DNA of 28,519 nucleotides, from the NCBI GenBank assembly GCA_035063885.1, contig JAPSFM010000068.1, positions 1 through 28,519 on the forward strand, in the 5' to 3' direction. A program made the translations under genes and the position numbers. The notes beneath the pieces are model-generated. The model was not told the DNA's origin and did not search any database. It saw only the letters and a list, made by a program, of their open reading frames with translations. Below, in pieces: positions 1-7,929 of this stretch; positions within the stretch are counted from its first letter, which is position 1; every line of letters starts with the position of its first letter. Source of the DNA: CAADGY01 sp900696665 (GTDB taxonomy: Bacteria > Acidobacteriota > Terriglobia > Bryobacterales > Bryobacteraceae).

Positions 1-24
1 GTCGATCTGGTATCGTTTCTGCAT
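1..24 (-). CDS. 5' end of an unidentified gene running off the window, possibly a transposase
   Basis: Only the first eight codons (MQKRYQID) lie in the window. The ATG starts at position 24 and is preceded on the minus strand by a good ribosome binding site, AAGGAGAG, about eight bases upstream. Two things hint at a transposase. Several insertion-sequence transposases open with a short basic K-R-Y peptide, and the binding site is buried in an inverted repeat (24-35 with 83-94), as is known for IS transposases protected from read-through expression. Eight residues cannot identify a family, so this is a tentative inference. Confidence 0.4.
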
Positions 25-94
25 AGCGACTCTCCTTTTCTTTGCCGAGAAATTTCCCTGAGGCTATCACGCCTCGGGGAATGGAGAGTCGCTA
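24..94 (-). promoter_or_regulatory. Structured leader: 12-bp inverted repeat sequestering an RBS, with inner hairpin
   Basis: TAGCGACTCTCC at 24-35 and GGAGAGTCGCTA at 83-94 are perfect inverted repeats. Between them 54-64 pairs with 71-81 (11 bp with one G-T pair, loop TATCAC). A small TTTCT/AGAAA pairing lies beside it at about 37-52, so the whole could fold as a three-way junction. Read on the minus strand, the 3' arm contains the GGAGA ribosome binding site and the A of the start codon at 24, so folding would hide the translation start. The structure is seen directly; a regulatory role is inferred. Confidence 0.5.
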
Positions 95-370
95 CTTTCT
101 ACGAACTACCGGGCATCCTCCGTAGCGTTTTTCGAAGGCGTTACGGGGTCTGCCCGCACGGGCATTGTTGATGCAATTGTGTTCCGGATCGCCCGCAAGA
201 ATCGGGATCTTCTGGAAATCCGTCTTGTTCAATTGAAGGGTGGAAACGCCGGCATCAGTGGCGTTGAGATCGCGCGCCTAAAGAAGGCGGCCAGTACCGC
301 TGTTGTGAGTTGGCTGATGGGGGCTTTCGATGGTGAGTCCTTGCACCTCCTGCCTGACACAGAGGCTTGA
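62..370 (+). pseudogene. Remnant of a hypothetical protein gene lacking its N-terminus
   Basis: A reading frame open from 62 to the TGA at 368-370 has protein-like composition from about codon TNYRA (101) onward, with segments such as FFEGVTGSARTGIVDAIVF and EIRLVQLKGG followed by a basic ISGVEIARLKKAA helix. No ATG, GTG or TTG occurs in frame before GTG 179, which would cut through the conserved-looking part, and a stop lies at 59-61. The 5' end therefore seems lost, perhaps through whatever element supplied the inverted repeat ending at 94. I do not recognise the family. A short intact gene starting at GTG 179 (63 residues) is the alternative. Confidence 0.45.
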
Positions 371-432
371 GCGGGACAGAGCTATCAACGTACTACTCTG
401 CCCCGGCGGTATATCATCAACTCATCAACGCA

Positions 433-2304
433 ATGTACAGAGATCCTTTATTTTCACGGCGACACTTCACGCAGGCGGCGGCCGGTGCGTGTCTCCCTCC
501 CGTTGGCATGTCCGCGTCCGGCTCTCAGGCGGACTCACAAGGTCCGCTGAGGCGGCGCCTGACGGTGGACATGATCCGGGGCGAAATCCGACGGCGCGCC
601 GATGCCTATGCGGGCCAGTCGGGCCTTATCGTGGACTACTACCGTATACGGCGCCAGCTTGTGTATTCTCTTCCCGTCAGGAGCCTCTCGCTGCCGTCGG
701 TGCCGGTTCCCAGCATTTCCGGCTATCCCTGGGCCACCTGGATGATGTGGGCGCTCGAAGAGCGTGTGCACTCGCTCGCCGCGGCGGCGGAGTGGTTCAA
801 GGAAGACCGCTATGCACGGGCTGCTACGAAGGACTTGGAAGGACTGAGCGAATGGCCGCAATACTGCCAGTACAAACAGCCCGATCTCAGCTCCGGACAC
901 GCCGGGCGCCTGCTCTGGCTGGCGTTCACGAAGTACCGCTGGCTCCCGGACTCCGTCCGCACAAAGCTCCGCGACGCCTGCGGGCGGCACACGGAGGAGG
1001 TGCTTCCGCTATCGGATGCCTACTTCAAGGGCCTCGAAACCGGCCAGGACTTCCTCTCTTTACCGGCGCCCCATTCCAAGCTGCCGAACATACCGATTAT
1101 CGGGACGATCGCTGCCGCGCTGACGGCGCAGGCGATCCAACATTCCGCCAGGTCGAGGTTGGACCAGCGCATTTCCGCTATCATGGCCGCGTTGCTGGAT
1201 CTTCGTGCAAAGGGTTACACCGAAGGCGTTGCTTATGACGGATACGTCCTCGACTTTCTCGTGCACTGGTTGGAAGTGATACCGCGAGATGCGGCGGACA
1301 GGATTCTGAAACACCCTGCATTTTCCGAATACCTGGAGCAGTCCTACATGCTCTCAGCGCCGGGGGCCATTGAGCAAGTGGCCGAGTTAAGCGATGTCGA
1401 GCCAAAGCAGATGCCATTCCACTACTCGGCACAAGCAAAGCTCGTCTCTTTCGGTTTGAACCAGGTGCAGGCTTGGTTTTTGAGCGGCTGGCCGGTGGCT
1501 TGGATTCGCGCGGACGCTTTGAGCGTGCTCGCACCTCTTGCCGGCCGGTTGGGCGGCGCGATGCCGCCGCCGGGAGCGTTGAGCGCTCACTATGCCGCGG
1601 TGCTGCGGAGCGGCTGGGAAGAGAAAGATGCGGCGGTTGCCATGTCGGCCACGCCATCGCCGGCCGGGCACATACAAGCGGACAACGGGACCGTGGTGAT
1701 CGGATCGCGCGGCCGCTGGCTGATCTCCGATCCCGGCTACCAGCAGTACATGAGGGATGTCGAGCGCGAGTTCACCATCGGGCCGGCGGCGCACAATTCT
1801 CCGTTGATCAACGGCGTGGCGCAGGACAGCAAGAAGCCCGGTCCGGTGGCTCTGGACAAGGTTGCTCCGGACCTGCTCCGCGCGCGGGTCGAGCTTGCCG
1901 GCTGCTATCCGGCGGCGGCACGGGCGAAATCCGTGGTGCGTACCGTGTGGCTGCATTCGAACAGCACAGTGGTGATTGCAGACCAGGTGGACGCGGCAGG
2001 GCTCGAAAGCCTCACGTATCACTGGCATGGCCACCCCGAAGCAGCATGGGGGCATCAGGCAGGCTGGCTGCGCCTGTATTTTCCGGATGTGGATCTGTGG
2101 TTTACGGCGCCTGCCTCGCCATTGTCGGATTCGCAGGTTACGCGGCATGCCGGCTCTCGCGGCCAACTCACCGCCACCGCCAGAATCGCTCCTGCACCGG
2201 CGGTGATGTGGTGGATCTTTTCGATCTCGCCTGTGCCACCGGAGTACAAGGTGGACAACTCGGGTAAGGAACTACACGTTCAGGGGGTCCGGTTCAGGGT
2301 GTAA
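433..2304 (+). CDS. Heparinase II/III-like polysaccharide lyase, Tat-exported
   Basis: A 623-residue protein from ATG 433. It begins with a twin-arginine motif (SRRHF, residues 8-12) and an Ala-rich stretch, suggesting Tat export of a folded enzyme. The N-terminal half is alpha-helical, with the W- and Y-rich segments expected of an alpha/alpha toroid (PWATWMMWALEERV). The C-terminal third has the beta-sandwich pattern of heparinase II/III proteins, including WLISDPGYQQY and AAHNSPLINGVAQ, where the family places a conserved H-N-x-x-x-x-x-G. Such enzymes cleave uronic-acid polysaccharides by beta-elimination; the substrate here is unknown. An in-frame TTG at 367 would add 22 residues before the Tat motif and overlap the upstream remnant by four bases, so ATG 433 is preferred although its ribosome binding site is weak. 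It appears to be transcribed alone. Confidence 0.72.
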   Translation: MYRDPLFSRRHFTQAAAGACLPPVGMSASGSQADSQGPLRRRLTVDMIRGEIRRRADAYAGQSGLIVDYYRIRRQLVYSLPVRSLSLPSVPVPSISGYPWATWMMWALEERVHSLAAAAEWFKEDRYARAATKDLEGLSEWPQYCQYKQPDLSSGHAGRLLWLAFTKYRWLPDSVRTKLRDACGRHTEEVLPLSDAYFKGLETGQDFLSLPAPHSKLPNIPIIGTIAAALTAQAIQHSARSRLDQRISAIMAALLDLRAKGYTEGVAYDGYVLDFLVHWLEVIPRDAADRILKHPAFSEYLEQSYMLSAPGAIEQVAELSDVEPKQMPFHYSAQAKLVSFGLNQVQAWFLSGWPVAWIRADALSVLAPLAGRLGGAMPPPGALSAHYAAVLRSGWEEKDAAVAMSATPSPAGHIQADNGTVVIGSRGRWLISDPGYQQYMRDVEREFTIGPAAHNSPLINGVAQDSKKPGPVALDKVAPDLLRARVELAGCYPAAARAKSVVRTVWLHSNSTVVIADQVDAAGLESLTYHWHGHPEAAWGHQAGWLRLYFPDVDLWFTAPASPLSDSQVTRHAGSRGQLTATARIAPAPAVMWWIFSISPVPPEYKVDNSGKELHVQGVRFRV

Positions 2305-2735
2305 TTTTGCCCTGGGAGATAGTGAGTTCAGAGTGTGAAAAAGCCTGTCTGCCACTGCCTCCGCCGATGGATGCGGAGCAGGACCGCATGCGTGCGCCCG
2401 CGATACCCAGCCGCCAGGTGCTGTTGCTGTTTCACCGCCGGCGCGTCCGTGAAAGGCACCAGCGGAAACATGCTCGGTCACGATGGGAGAGGCAACCTCC
2501 ACGTGGCTTTTCCATACCGTGCGAACAGGTGGGGCGTTGGGAACTCCGCCGTGCCGCCACGGGCATTCCGCTTCAAAGCAAGGTGAGATGAGGAGGCCGT
2601 GCCAGTCTCTGTTTCCGCGACCCGGACCGGCATCTGATGGAGTTGATGACGCCCCGATGCGGGAGTAATTGTTGAGCGTCTCTCCCGGAATAAGGCTCGA
2701 TACGGTTAACATAGAGAGAGTCAACCCAACGACTT
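2305..2735. other. Intergenic stretch without a supported gene
   Basis: Both strands have open frames here (for example minus 2272-2724 and plus 2335-2586). None has a convincing ribosome binding site, recognisable motif or protein-like composition, and the minus frame would overlap the end of the lyase gene. I see no strong hairpin. It probably holds the promoter of the Dabb gene near its right end. Confidence 0.5.
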
Positions 2736-2759
2736 ACAGAGGAGGAACCGACGACAACC

Positions 2760-3131
2760 ATGACCAAACGTGTATTCGTGGCGTGTGCCACGCTTGCTGT
2801 CCTGGCTGCCGGCCAGTTGTTTGCCGCCGCCCCCGCGAAACCAAAGTCCGTGATCCATGTTGTAACCATCCAATGGAAACCGGACGCATCGCAGCAGCAG
2901 ATTCGACAAGCCATTGCAGGCGTGGAGAACATGAATTTTCCGGGTCTCAAGAATGTTTGGACCCGGCCCATAAAAACGCAGTTGCCTCAAGGTTATACAA
3001 GCGTCATCGTAATGGAGTTTGAAAGCGAAGACGCCCTGAAGAAGTATGCAGGCAGCGATGCTCAAAAGCAGTGGTATAAGGTTTACCTGCCTATTCGCGG
3101 CGAAAGCCGTACTCACGATATCAGCAACTGA
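2760..3131 (+). CDS. Secreted Dabb-domain (stress-responsive A/B barrel) protein
   Basis: A 123-residue protein preceded by a clear GAGGAGG ribosome binding site (about 2738-2744). Residues 1-23 are a Sec signal peptide (basic MTKR, hydrophobic core, cleavage probably after LFAAA). The mature part reads as one Dabb ferredoxin-like domain: a first strand VIHVVTIQW, a helix DASQQQIRQAIAGV, a strand around FPGLKNVWTRP, then YTSVIVMEFES and a helix ending in QKQWYKVYLPI. Dabb domains dimerise into barrels and occur in stress proteins and some cyclases, but exported single-domain versions have no assigned reaction. A rho-independent-like hairpin follows 16 bases after the stop, so it is probably monocistronic. 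Confidence 0.8.
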   Translation: MTKRVFVACATLAVLAAGQLFAAAPAKPKSVIHVVTIQWKPDASQQQIRQAIAGVENMNFPGLKNVWTRPIKTQLPQGYTSVIVMEFESEDALKKYAGSDAQKQWYKVYLPIRGESRTHDISN

Positions 3132-3147
3132 CCCCGCCTTCTCTGTC

Positions 3148-3174
3148 CCGGGCGGCTGCCCAAGAGCCGCCCGG
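3148..3174 (+). terminator. Strong GC hairpin downstream of the Dabb gene
   Basis: CCGGGCGGCT (3148-3157) pairs perfectly with AGCCGCCCGG (3165-3174) across the 7-base loop GCCCAAG. It lies 16 bases after the TGA at 3129-3131. What follows is TCTTCG rather than a run of T, so it is a plausible but not textbook intrinsic terminator. Confidence 0.6.
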
Positions 3175-3395
3175 TCTTCGATCTCAGCGGCATCGAAAAG
3201 AGCCTATGTATGCAACAAATCACCCTTTTTGTTTGGGCGGCCCTCGCGGCGGGAAGTCGGGACGGATGAGCCGGTCCTGACAAGCGGAGAGGCCGCGCGT
3301 GCAGCCGTCATTCGTAAAAGTGCGGGCACGGACCCTGGTTCGGATGGCGGTTCCGGGCGCACAGGAGGAGAACTACTATACTGGGATTTTGTTCC

Positions 3396-4805
3396 GTGCG
3401 ACTATCAGTTCTGGTTCCTGTCTACAACGAAGAAGTTGTCGTGGAGCGTTGTCTCAAACAGGTTCTTTCCACCCCGTTACCTGAAAAACTCGACCGTGAG
3501 GTGATTCTGGTGGACGATTGTTCCACGGACGGCACGTTCGGAATTCTCGAGCGTCTGGCGTCGGAGCACCCGGAGATCCGCCTGTTCCGGCACCCGGTGA
3601 ACAGGGGCAAGGGCGCCGCCATACGCACTGCCGTGCAGCAGGCGACAGGAGACTTCTCGATCATTCAGGATGCCGACCTGGAGTACGATCCGTCGGAATA
3701 TCCAAGGCTCCTGAGGCCACTCCTCGACGGGAGAGCGGATGTCGTGTTCGGATCGCGTTACCTGGCGGGAGAACAGACGCGCGTGCTGCCGTTTTGGCAT
3801 TCGGTAATCAACCAGGGTCTGACACTCGTATCAAACATGTTCTGCAATCAGAATATTTCGGACATGGAGACCGGCTACAAGGTTTTTCGCACCGATCTGC
3901 TGAAAAGTATTCCGATCCGGTCGGAGCGTTTTGGCTTCGAACCCGAAGTCACCGTAAAGTGTGCCAAGAGACGCTTTCGCATCTACGAAGTTCCGATCAG
4001 CTATCACGGCCGCACGTATGAAGAAGGCAAAAAAATCCGGTGGCGCGATGGGCTGAATGCAGTGGGTGTGATTTTAAAGTACTGGCTGATCGATGACCTG
4101 TACCTGGAACCTTACGGACGCGCGTTTCTGAATAACCTGTCCGGTACCCCACAGTACCTGAACTGGATGACCACCGTAATCCGCCCGCATATGGGGAATT
4201 CGGTGCTCGAAATCGGCGCGGGCATCGGAAATCTTTCCGCGCGCCTGATGGGCCGGCGTTCCAGATATGTTGCCGCAGATCACGATCCGCTCTACCTTCA
4301 CACGTTGCAAAACCGGTTTCTTCGCACACCCAACGTTTCTGTGGCTAAAATCGAACCTTCCAGCCGGCAGGATTTCATCCCCTTCCGGGAACAGTTTGAC
4401 ACGGCGCTGTGTCTGAACGTGTTGGAGTATGCGGCGTCTCCCGCTTCCGTGCTGCATTCCCTGTCGGACAGCCTGGCACCGGGGGGGCGCCTGATCGTCC
4501 TGGTACCCCAATCCACCTCACTTTACGGGACAATAGACAAGACGCTCGGGCATCGCCGCCGCTATGGCCTCAGCGAGCTTTCGAAAGAGTTGGAAGGTTG
4601 CGGTCTGATGGTTGAGCACGTGCAACAGTTGAATAAGATTGGCATGCCGGCGTGGTGGATTTACGCGCGGCTGCTCAGACGAACGAGAATCGACAAACTG
4701 ACACTGAAGCTGTTTGATGTAACCGTGTGGTTTTGGCGGCGTGTCGACTGGATACTTCCCTGGAGGGGGCTTTCGCTGGTCGTCAGCGCGCGCAAACGAG
4801 CTTAA
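3396..4805 (+). CDS. Bifunctional glycosyltransferase family 2 / SAM-dependent methyltransferase
   Basis: A 469-residue fusion. Residues 1-240 are a GT-A glycosyltransferase of the dolichol-phosphate-mannose-synthase type: LSVLVPVYNEE at the start, ILVDDCSTDGT (37-47), the metal-binding D92-A-D94 in IIQDADLEYDP, and SDMETGYKVF (155-164), a usual acceptor-site signature. Residues 255-469 are a class I methyltransferase, with motif I LEIGAGIGNL at 271-280, FDTALCLNVLEY, and a LAPGGRLIVLVP strand-turn. Likely role: transferring a sugar from a nucleotide donor to a lipid or glycan and methylating a related product in envelope polysaccharide synthesis. GTG 3396 gives the family's usual N-terminus. 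However, the only good Shine-Dalgarno (AGGAGGAG, 3363-3370) is 25 bases away and sits 10 bases before an in-frame CTG at 3381, so the true start is uncertain. Confidence 0.85.
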   Translation: MRLSVLVPVYNEEVVVERCLKQVLSTPLPEKLDREVILVDDCSTDGTFGILERLASEHPEIRLFRHPVNRGKGAAIRTAVQQATGDFSIIQDADLEYDPSEYPRLLRPLLDGRADVVFGSRYLAGEQTRVLPFWHSVINQGLTLVSNMFCNQNISDMETGYKVFRTDLLKSIPIRSERFGFEPEVTVKCAKRRFRIYEVPISYHGRTYEEGKKIRWRDGLNAVGVILKYWLIDDLYLEPYGRAFLNNLSGTPQYLNWMTTVIRPHMGNSVLEIGAGIGNLSARLMGRRSRYVAADHDPLYLHTLQNRFLRTPNVSVAKIEPSSRQDFIPFREQFDTALCLNVLEYAASPASVLHSLSDSLAPGGRLIVLVPQSTSLYGTIDKTLGHRRRYGLSELSKELEGCGLMVEHVQQLNKIGMPAWWIYARLLRRTRIDKLTLKLFDVTVWFWRRVDWILPWRGLSLVVSARKRA

Positions 4806-4850
4806 CCGGGATTGTCCCGCCTGATTCACCCGAATACACTGAGATAGCGC

Positions 4851-5687
4851 ATGAGTTACCTATTCAAGCAGTCCATATGTAACGAGGTCTTCAAAGACTG
4901 GTCCTTTTCCGATACCTGCAAGGCGATTCGCAAGGCGGGATATCAGGGGATTGAAATCGCTCCATTCACAATGGCGGAAGACCCTGCAAAGATTACGGCC
5001 GCGGTGCGGAAGGAATACCGGGAGGTGATGATCTCCGAAGGACTCACGTTTGTGGGGCTGCACTGGCTGATGGTTTCCCCCAAAGGGCTTCATGTCACCA
5101 CGGCCGATAAGAAACTGCGTGAGAAGAGCTGGCAGCACATTCGAGTCCTCATCGACCTGTGCGCGGATCTTGGGCCGGACGGCGTGATGGTGTTTGGATC
5201 GCCGCAGCAGCGCTCCACCACCGGACGGCTGACGGCGCCCGAGGCTACGCGAAACTTCATCGAAGGCTTGACCCAAGTTGCCGGCCAGGCCGCCGGCCGC
5301 GGAGTGACTATTCTCGTGGAAGCGTTGCCGAGGGCCCAATGCGATGTGGTGCAAAGCGTTTCGGAAGCGGTGGAAATTGTGAAAGGAATTAACAGCCCGG
5401 CAATCCGCACCATGTTCGATACGCATAATGCGGTCGATGAGGCCGAGGAGCACGCGACGATCGTCGACCGGTATTTTGACCTGATCCGGCATGTTCACAT
5501 TAATGAGATGGATGGCCGGCACCCGGGCACGGGGTCCTATGATTTCAAACCAGTACTCCAGGTGCTAAAGAACCGGAACTACCGGGGCTGGGTGTCCCTG
5601 GAAGTATTCGATTTCAGTCCGGGCGCTGAGAAGATCGCGAACGAATCTCTTCGATATATAGAATCCGAAATTTCGAGGTTGGCATAA
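4851..5687 (+). CDS. Sugar phosphate isomerase/epimerase (xylose-isomerase-like TIM barrel)
   Basis: A 278-residue AP-endonuclease-2/xylose-isomerase-like TIM barrel. The first strands carry GYQGIEIAPF, and the four expected divalent-metal ligands can be placed at E157 (TILVEALP), D190 (RTMFDTHN), H216 (RHVHINEM) and E251 (WVSLEVFD). The length matches the family, which includes tagatose/psicose 3-epimerases, inosose isomerases and hydroxypyruvate isomerases; the sugar cannot be read from sequence. It starts 45 bases after the glycosyltransferase, and its stop TAA shares one base with the ATG of the epimerase gene, so the three genes are probably co-transcribed and act on one sugar pathway. 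ATG 4851 is the natural start. Confidence 0.82.
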   Translation: MSYLFKQSICNEVFKDWSFSDTCKAIRKAGYQGIEIAPFTMAEDPAKITAAVRKEYREVMISEGLTFVGLHWLMVSPKGLHVTTADKKLREKSWQHIRVLIDLCADLGPDGVMVFGSPQQRSTTGRLTAPEATRNFIEGLTQVAGQAAGRGVTILVEALPRAQCDVVQSVSEAVEIVKGINSPAIRTMFDTHNAVDEAEEHATIVDRYFDLIRHVHINEMDGRHPGTGSYDFKPVLQVLKNRNYRGWVSLEVFDFSPGAEKIANESLRYIESEISRLA

Positions 5688-6631
5688 TGAGCAAATTTGT
5701 TGTTACAGGGGGAGCGGGATTTATTGGCTCCAGCGTGGTGAGGGCGCTTTTGAAAGACGGAGCGCCCAGAGTGACGGTAATCGATAATCTATTGAGCGGG
5801 AAGCTTGAGAACCTGGACGAGGTTAAGGACCGGGTTGATTTCCATCTTGCCGACATCCGGCGCTACGACGAGATCCGTCCGCTTCTGGAGGGCGCCGGCG
5901 CCGTTTTTCACCTGGCGGCTATTCCCTCTGTCCCGCGTTCGATTAAAGACCCCGTACCTTCGCACGAAGTGAACGTGGACGGTACGTTTCAGCTATTACG
6001 AGCGGTGTCTGACGCGGGTGTGCGCAGAGTGGTATACGCCGCGTCGTCGTCCGCCTATGGCGATACCGAGGTGTTGCCAAAAGTTGAGACCATGGCGCCC
6101 AATCCGCAATCTCCTTACGCCGCTCAGAAGCTCTTTGGAGAGTATTACTGCCGCGTTTTTTCGAAGTGTTTCAACCTGGAGACCGTGGCGCTCCGGTATT
6201 TCAACGTGTATGGTCCCAGGCAAGATCCATCCAGTCCATACTCCGGGGTGCTTTCAATTTTTATGCGGTGTGTGGTAGAGAGACGTTCGCCTACCATCTT
6301 CGGCGACGGCGAGCAGTCCAGGGACTTCACATACGTGGAAGATGTCGCCGCGCTGACGGTCAGAGCGGCGGTGAAGGGCGTGAGCGGCCGTGTGTACAAC
6401 GCGGGCAACGGCAACCGGTACACGCTCAATGAAATCTGGAAACTGGTGCAGGGTCTGGAAGGCGTGTCTCTCCCGGCCAGTTACGGTCCACCAAGGGAAG
6501 GCGACGTGCGCCACTCACAAGCCGATACGGCAGCGGCTGCCCGCGATCTTGGCCACTCGCCCCGGTTCTCGATCGAAGAGGGACTGAAGAGAACCCTGCA
6601 CTGGTACAAAGAGCAGTCCGTAGCGGCGTAG
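5687..6631 (+). CDS. NAD-dependent nucleotide-sugar epimerase (extended SDR, GalE/WbpP-like)
   Basis: A 314-residue extended short-chain dehydrogenase/reductase. The Rossmann motif GGAGFIG is at residues 8-14, with D33 near the end of beta-2 as in NAD-binding members. The catalytic set is the serines of YAASSSAYG (117-125) and Y144-x3-K148 in SPYAAQKLFGEYY. The segment RYFNVYGPRQDP is typical of UDP-hexose and UDP-N-acetylhexosamine 4-epimerases. The reaction is probably inversion at C4 of a nucleotide sugar; dehydratase or C5-epimerase activity cannot be excluded. It overlaps the upstream isomerase by one base (TAATG), indicating translational coupling. The next gene is convergent. Confidence 0.85.
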   Translation: MSKFVVTGGAGFIGSSVVRALLKDGAPRVTVIDNLLSGKLENLDEVKDRVDFHLADIRRYDEIRPLLEGAGAVFHLAAIPSVPRSIKDPVPSHEVNVDGTFQLLRAVSDAGVRRVVYAASSSAYGDTEVLPKVETMAPNPQSPYAAQKLFGEYYCRVFSKCFNLETVALRYFNVYGPRQDPSSPYSGVLSIFMRCVVERRSPTIFGDGEQSRDFTYVEDVAALTVRAAVKGVSGRVYNAGNGNRYTLNEIWKLVQGLEGVSLPASYGPPREGDVRHSQADTAAAARDLGHSPRFSIEEGLKRTLHWYKEQSVAA

Positions 6632-6738
6632 GCGCCTCACGTGCGTGCGGCCAGACCGGGCTTCAATCGGCCGGGATAGGCGCGAGCCGCTTCGCCAACG
6701 GCAGCGCCGTCTTGGAGGAGCCAATGCCGGGTGGCATA

Positions 6739-7929
6739 TCAATCGCTTCCGCGGATCTGCTCCGCACTTCGCATGACCCGCAGAATATTGCCGCCGAAGA
6801 TTTTCCCTATCTGCGCCGCGGAATATCCCTTTTCGAGGAGCGCCTTTTCGAGAGCAGGAAATCGGGAGACGTCTTCGAACCCGGCAGGAACACAACTGAC
6901 ACCGTCGAAGTCCGTGCCGATGCCCACCGCGCCGATGCCCGCAATTTTTACGACATGATCGATGTGTGCAACGACGTCGGCTAGCGTGGGACGCGGCATC
7001 TTTGCATCGATTTCCCTGGCAGCCTTCCTGCGCTCTTCGGGCGGAAGACGGCGGAGCCGGGCCGCAGTTCCCTTGTTCGTCCAGGAGGAAGCATCGGCCG
7101 AGGCTTGCGACAGGAACTCGCATCCGGCGTTGATTTGAATAGTGCCGCCTTTCTTTGCCAGGGCCACGATCATTTCGTCGGTCATGTTCCGGGGAATGCT
7201 CGACAGCGCACGGCAGGAAGAGTGCGAAGCAAACGGCGGCGCCTTCGATACTTCCAGCACATCCCAAAAGGTCTTGTCGGCGACATGCGAGATGTCTACC
7301 ATCATTCCCAGCCGGTTCATTTCCGCCACCACTTCGCGTCCGAAAGCCGTGAGCCCGCCGTGGTGCTTCACGCCGGAATTGTCGGCGTCTCCCGACGAAT
7401 CAGCCCAATCATTTGTGTTCGAGTGGGTCAATGTCATGTAGCGAACGCCGAGCGCGTAGAATTGACGCAGCAGCCGCAAACTGTTTTCGATGGCGTGCCC
7501 GCCCTCGATTCCGATTAGAGCGGCGATCTTACCGTCGCGGTGTGCGGCTTCGATCTCATCGGCCGTGGTTGCCAGGACGAACGTATCCGGATGGCGCGCG
7601 ACGATATCGTGCCGGATGGTGTCGATCATCTCGAGCGCACGGTACGCTGCTTTACCTTTTTGCGCATAGCCCGCGGCGACGTAGGCTGCGAAGAACACCG
7701 CGCCGGTACGGCCTTCCCGGAGCCGCGGAATATCGGTATGTCCTTCGGAGCGGCGCGGACCGATGTCCAGACCTTTGACCGTATCGCTGGTGACGTCGTT
7801 GTGCGTGTCGATCAAAAGCGGGGAGCCGCCGGCGGCGGACACCTCCTGAACGGTGCTGTCTATTCGAGAGCCGCCGCAAGCGGCTGCCGCCATAAGAAGA
7901 GCCAGGACTAGCACCAGTTTACCGGTCAT
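6739..7929 (-). CDS. Membrane dipeptidase, peptidase family M19, lipoprotein-like
   Basis: A 396-residue renal-dipeptidase-type zinc hydrolase. The N-terminus is a signal sequence ending MAAAAC (C18), which resembles a lipobox although position -3 is Ala rather than Leu. Metal-binding landmarks are D41-x-H43-x-D45 (LIDTHNDVT), the bridging glutamate in GIEGGHA, the later histidines of MVDISHVADKTF and SHSSCRAL, and GIGTDFDG near the C-terminus. Members cleave dipeptides, often with D-residues or dehydro side chains. ATG 7929 is chosen because it overlaps the upstream hydrolase stop by four bases (ATGA) and begins the signal peptide; the frame is open further upstream but only as an overlap with that gene. 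It is the last gene of the aromatic catabolism operon. Confidence 0.87.
   Translation of the reverse strand: MTGKLVLVLALLMAAAACGGSRIDSTVQEVSAAGGSPLLIDTHNDVTSDTVKGLDIGPRRSEGHTDIPRLREGRTGAVFFAAYVAAGYAQKGKAAYRALEMIDTIRHDIVARHPDTFVLATTADEIEAAHRDGKIAALIGIEGGHAIENSLRLLRQFYALGVRYMTLTHSNTNDWADSSGDADNSGVKHHGGLTAFGREVVAEMNRLGMMVDISHVADKTFWDVLEVSKAPPFASHSSCRALSSIPRNMTDEMIVALAKKGGTIQINAGCEFLSQASADASSWTNKGTAARLRRLPPEERRKAAREIDAKMPRPTLADVVAHIDHVVKIAGIGAVGIGTDFDGVSCVPAGFEDVSRFPALEKALLEKGYSAAQIGKIFGGNILRVMRSAEQIRGSD

Noticed and set aside
2272..2724. 150-codon open frame on the minus strand between the lyase and Dabb genes
   Set aside because: No ribosome binding site or motif, low-complexity composition, and it overlaps the end of the lyase gene. 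Most likely a chance frame in GC-rich DNA.
6663..6737. A 24-codon minus frame (MPPGIGSSK...) just after the dipeptidase stop
   Set aside because: Too short to judge; it has some purines upstream but no recognisable product. It may be transcript tail.
6632..6738. Possible bidirectional terminator between the convergent epimerase and dipeptidase genes
   Set aside because: Only short imperfect GGCC pairings can be drawn and there is no T-run on either strand.
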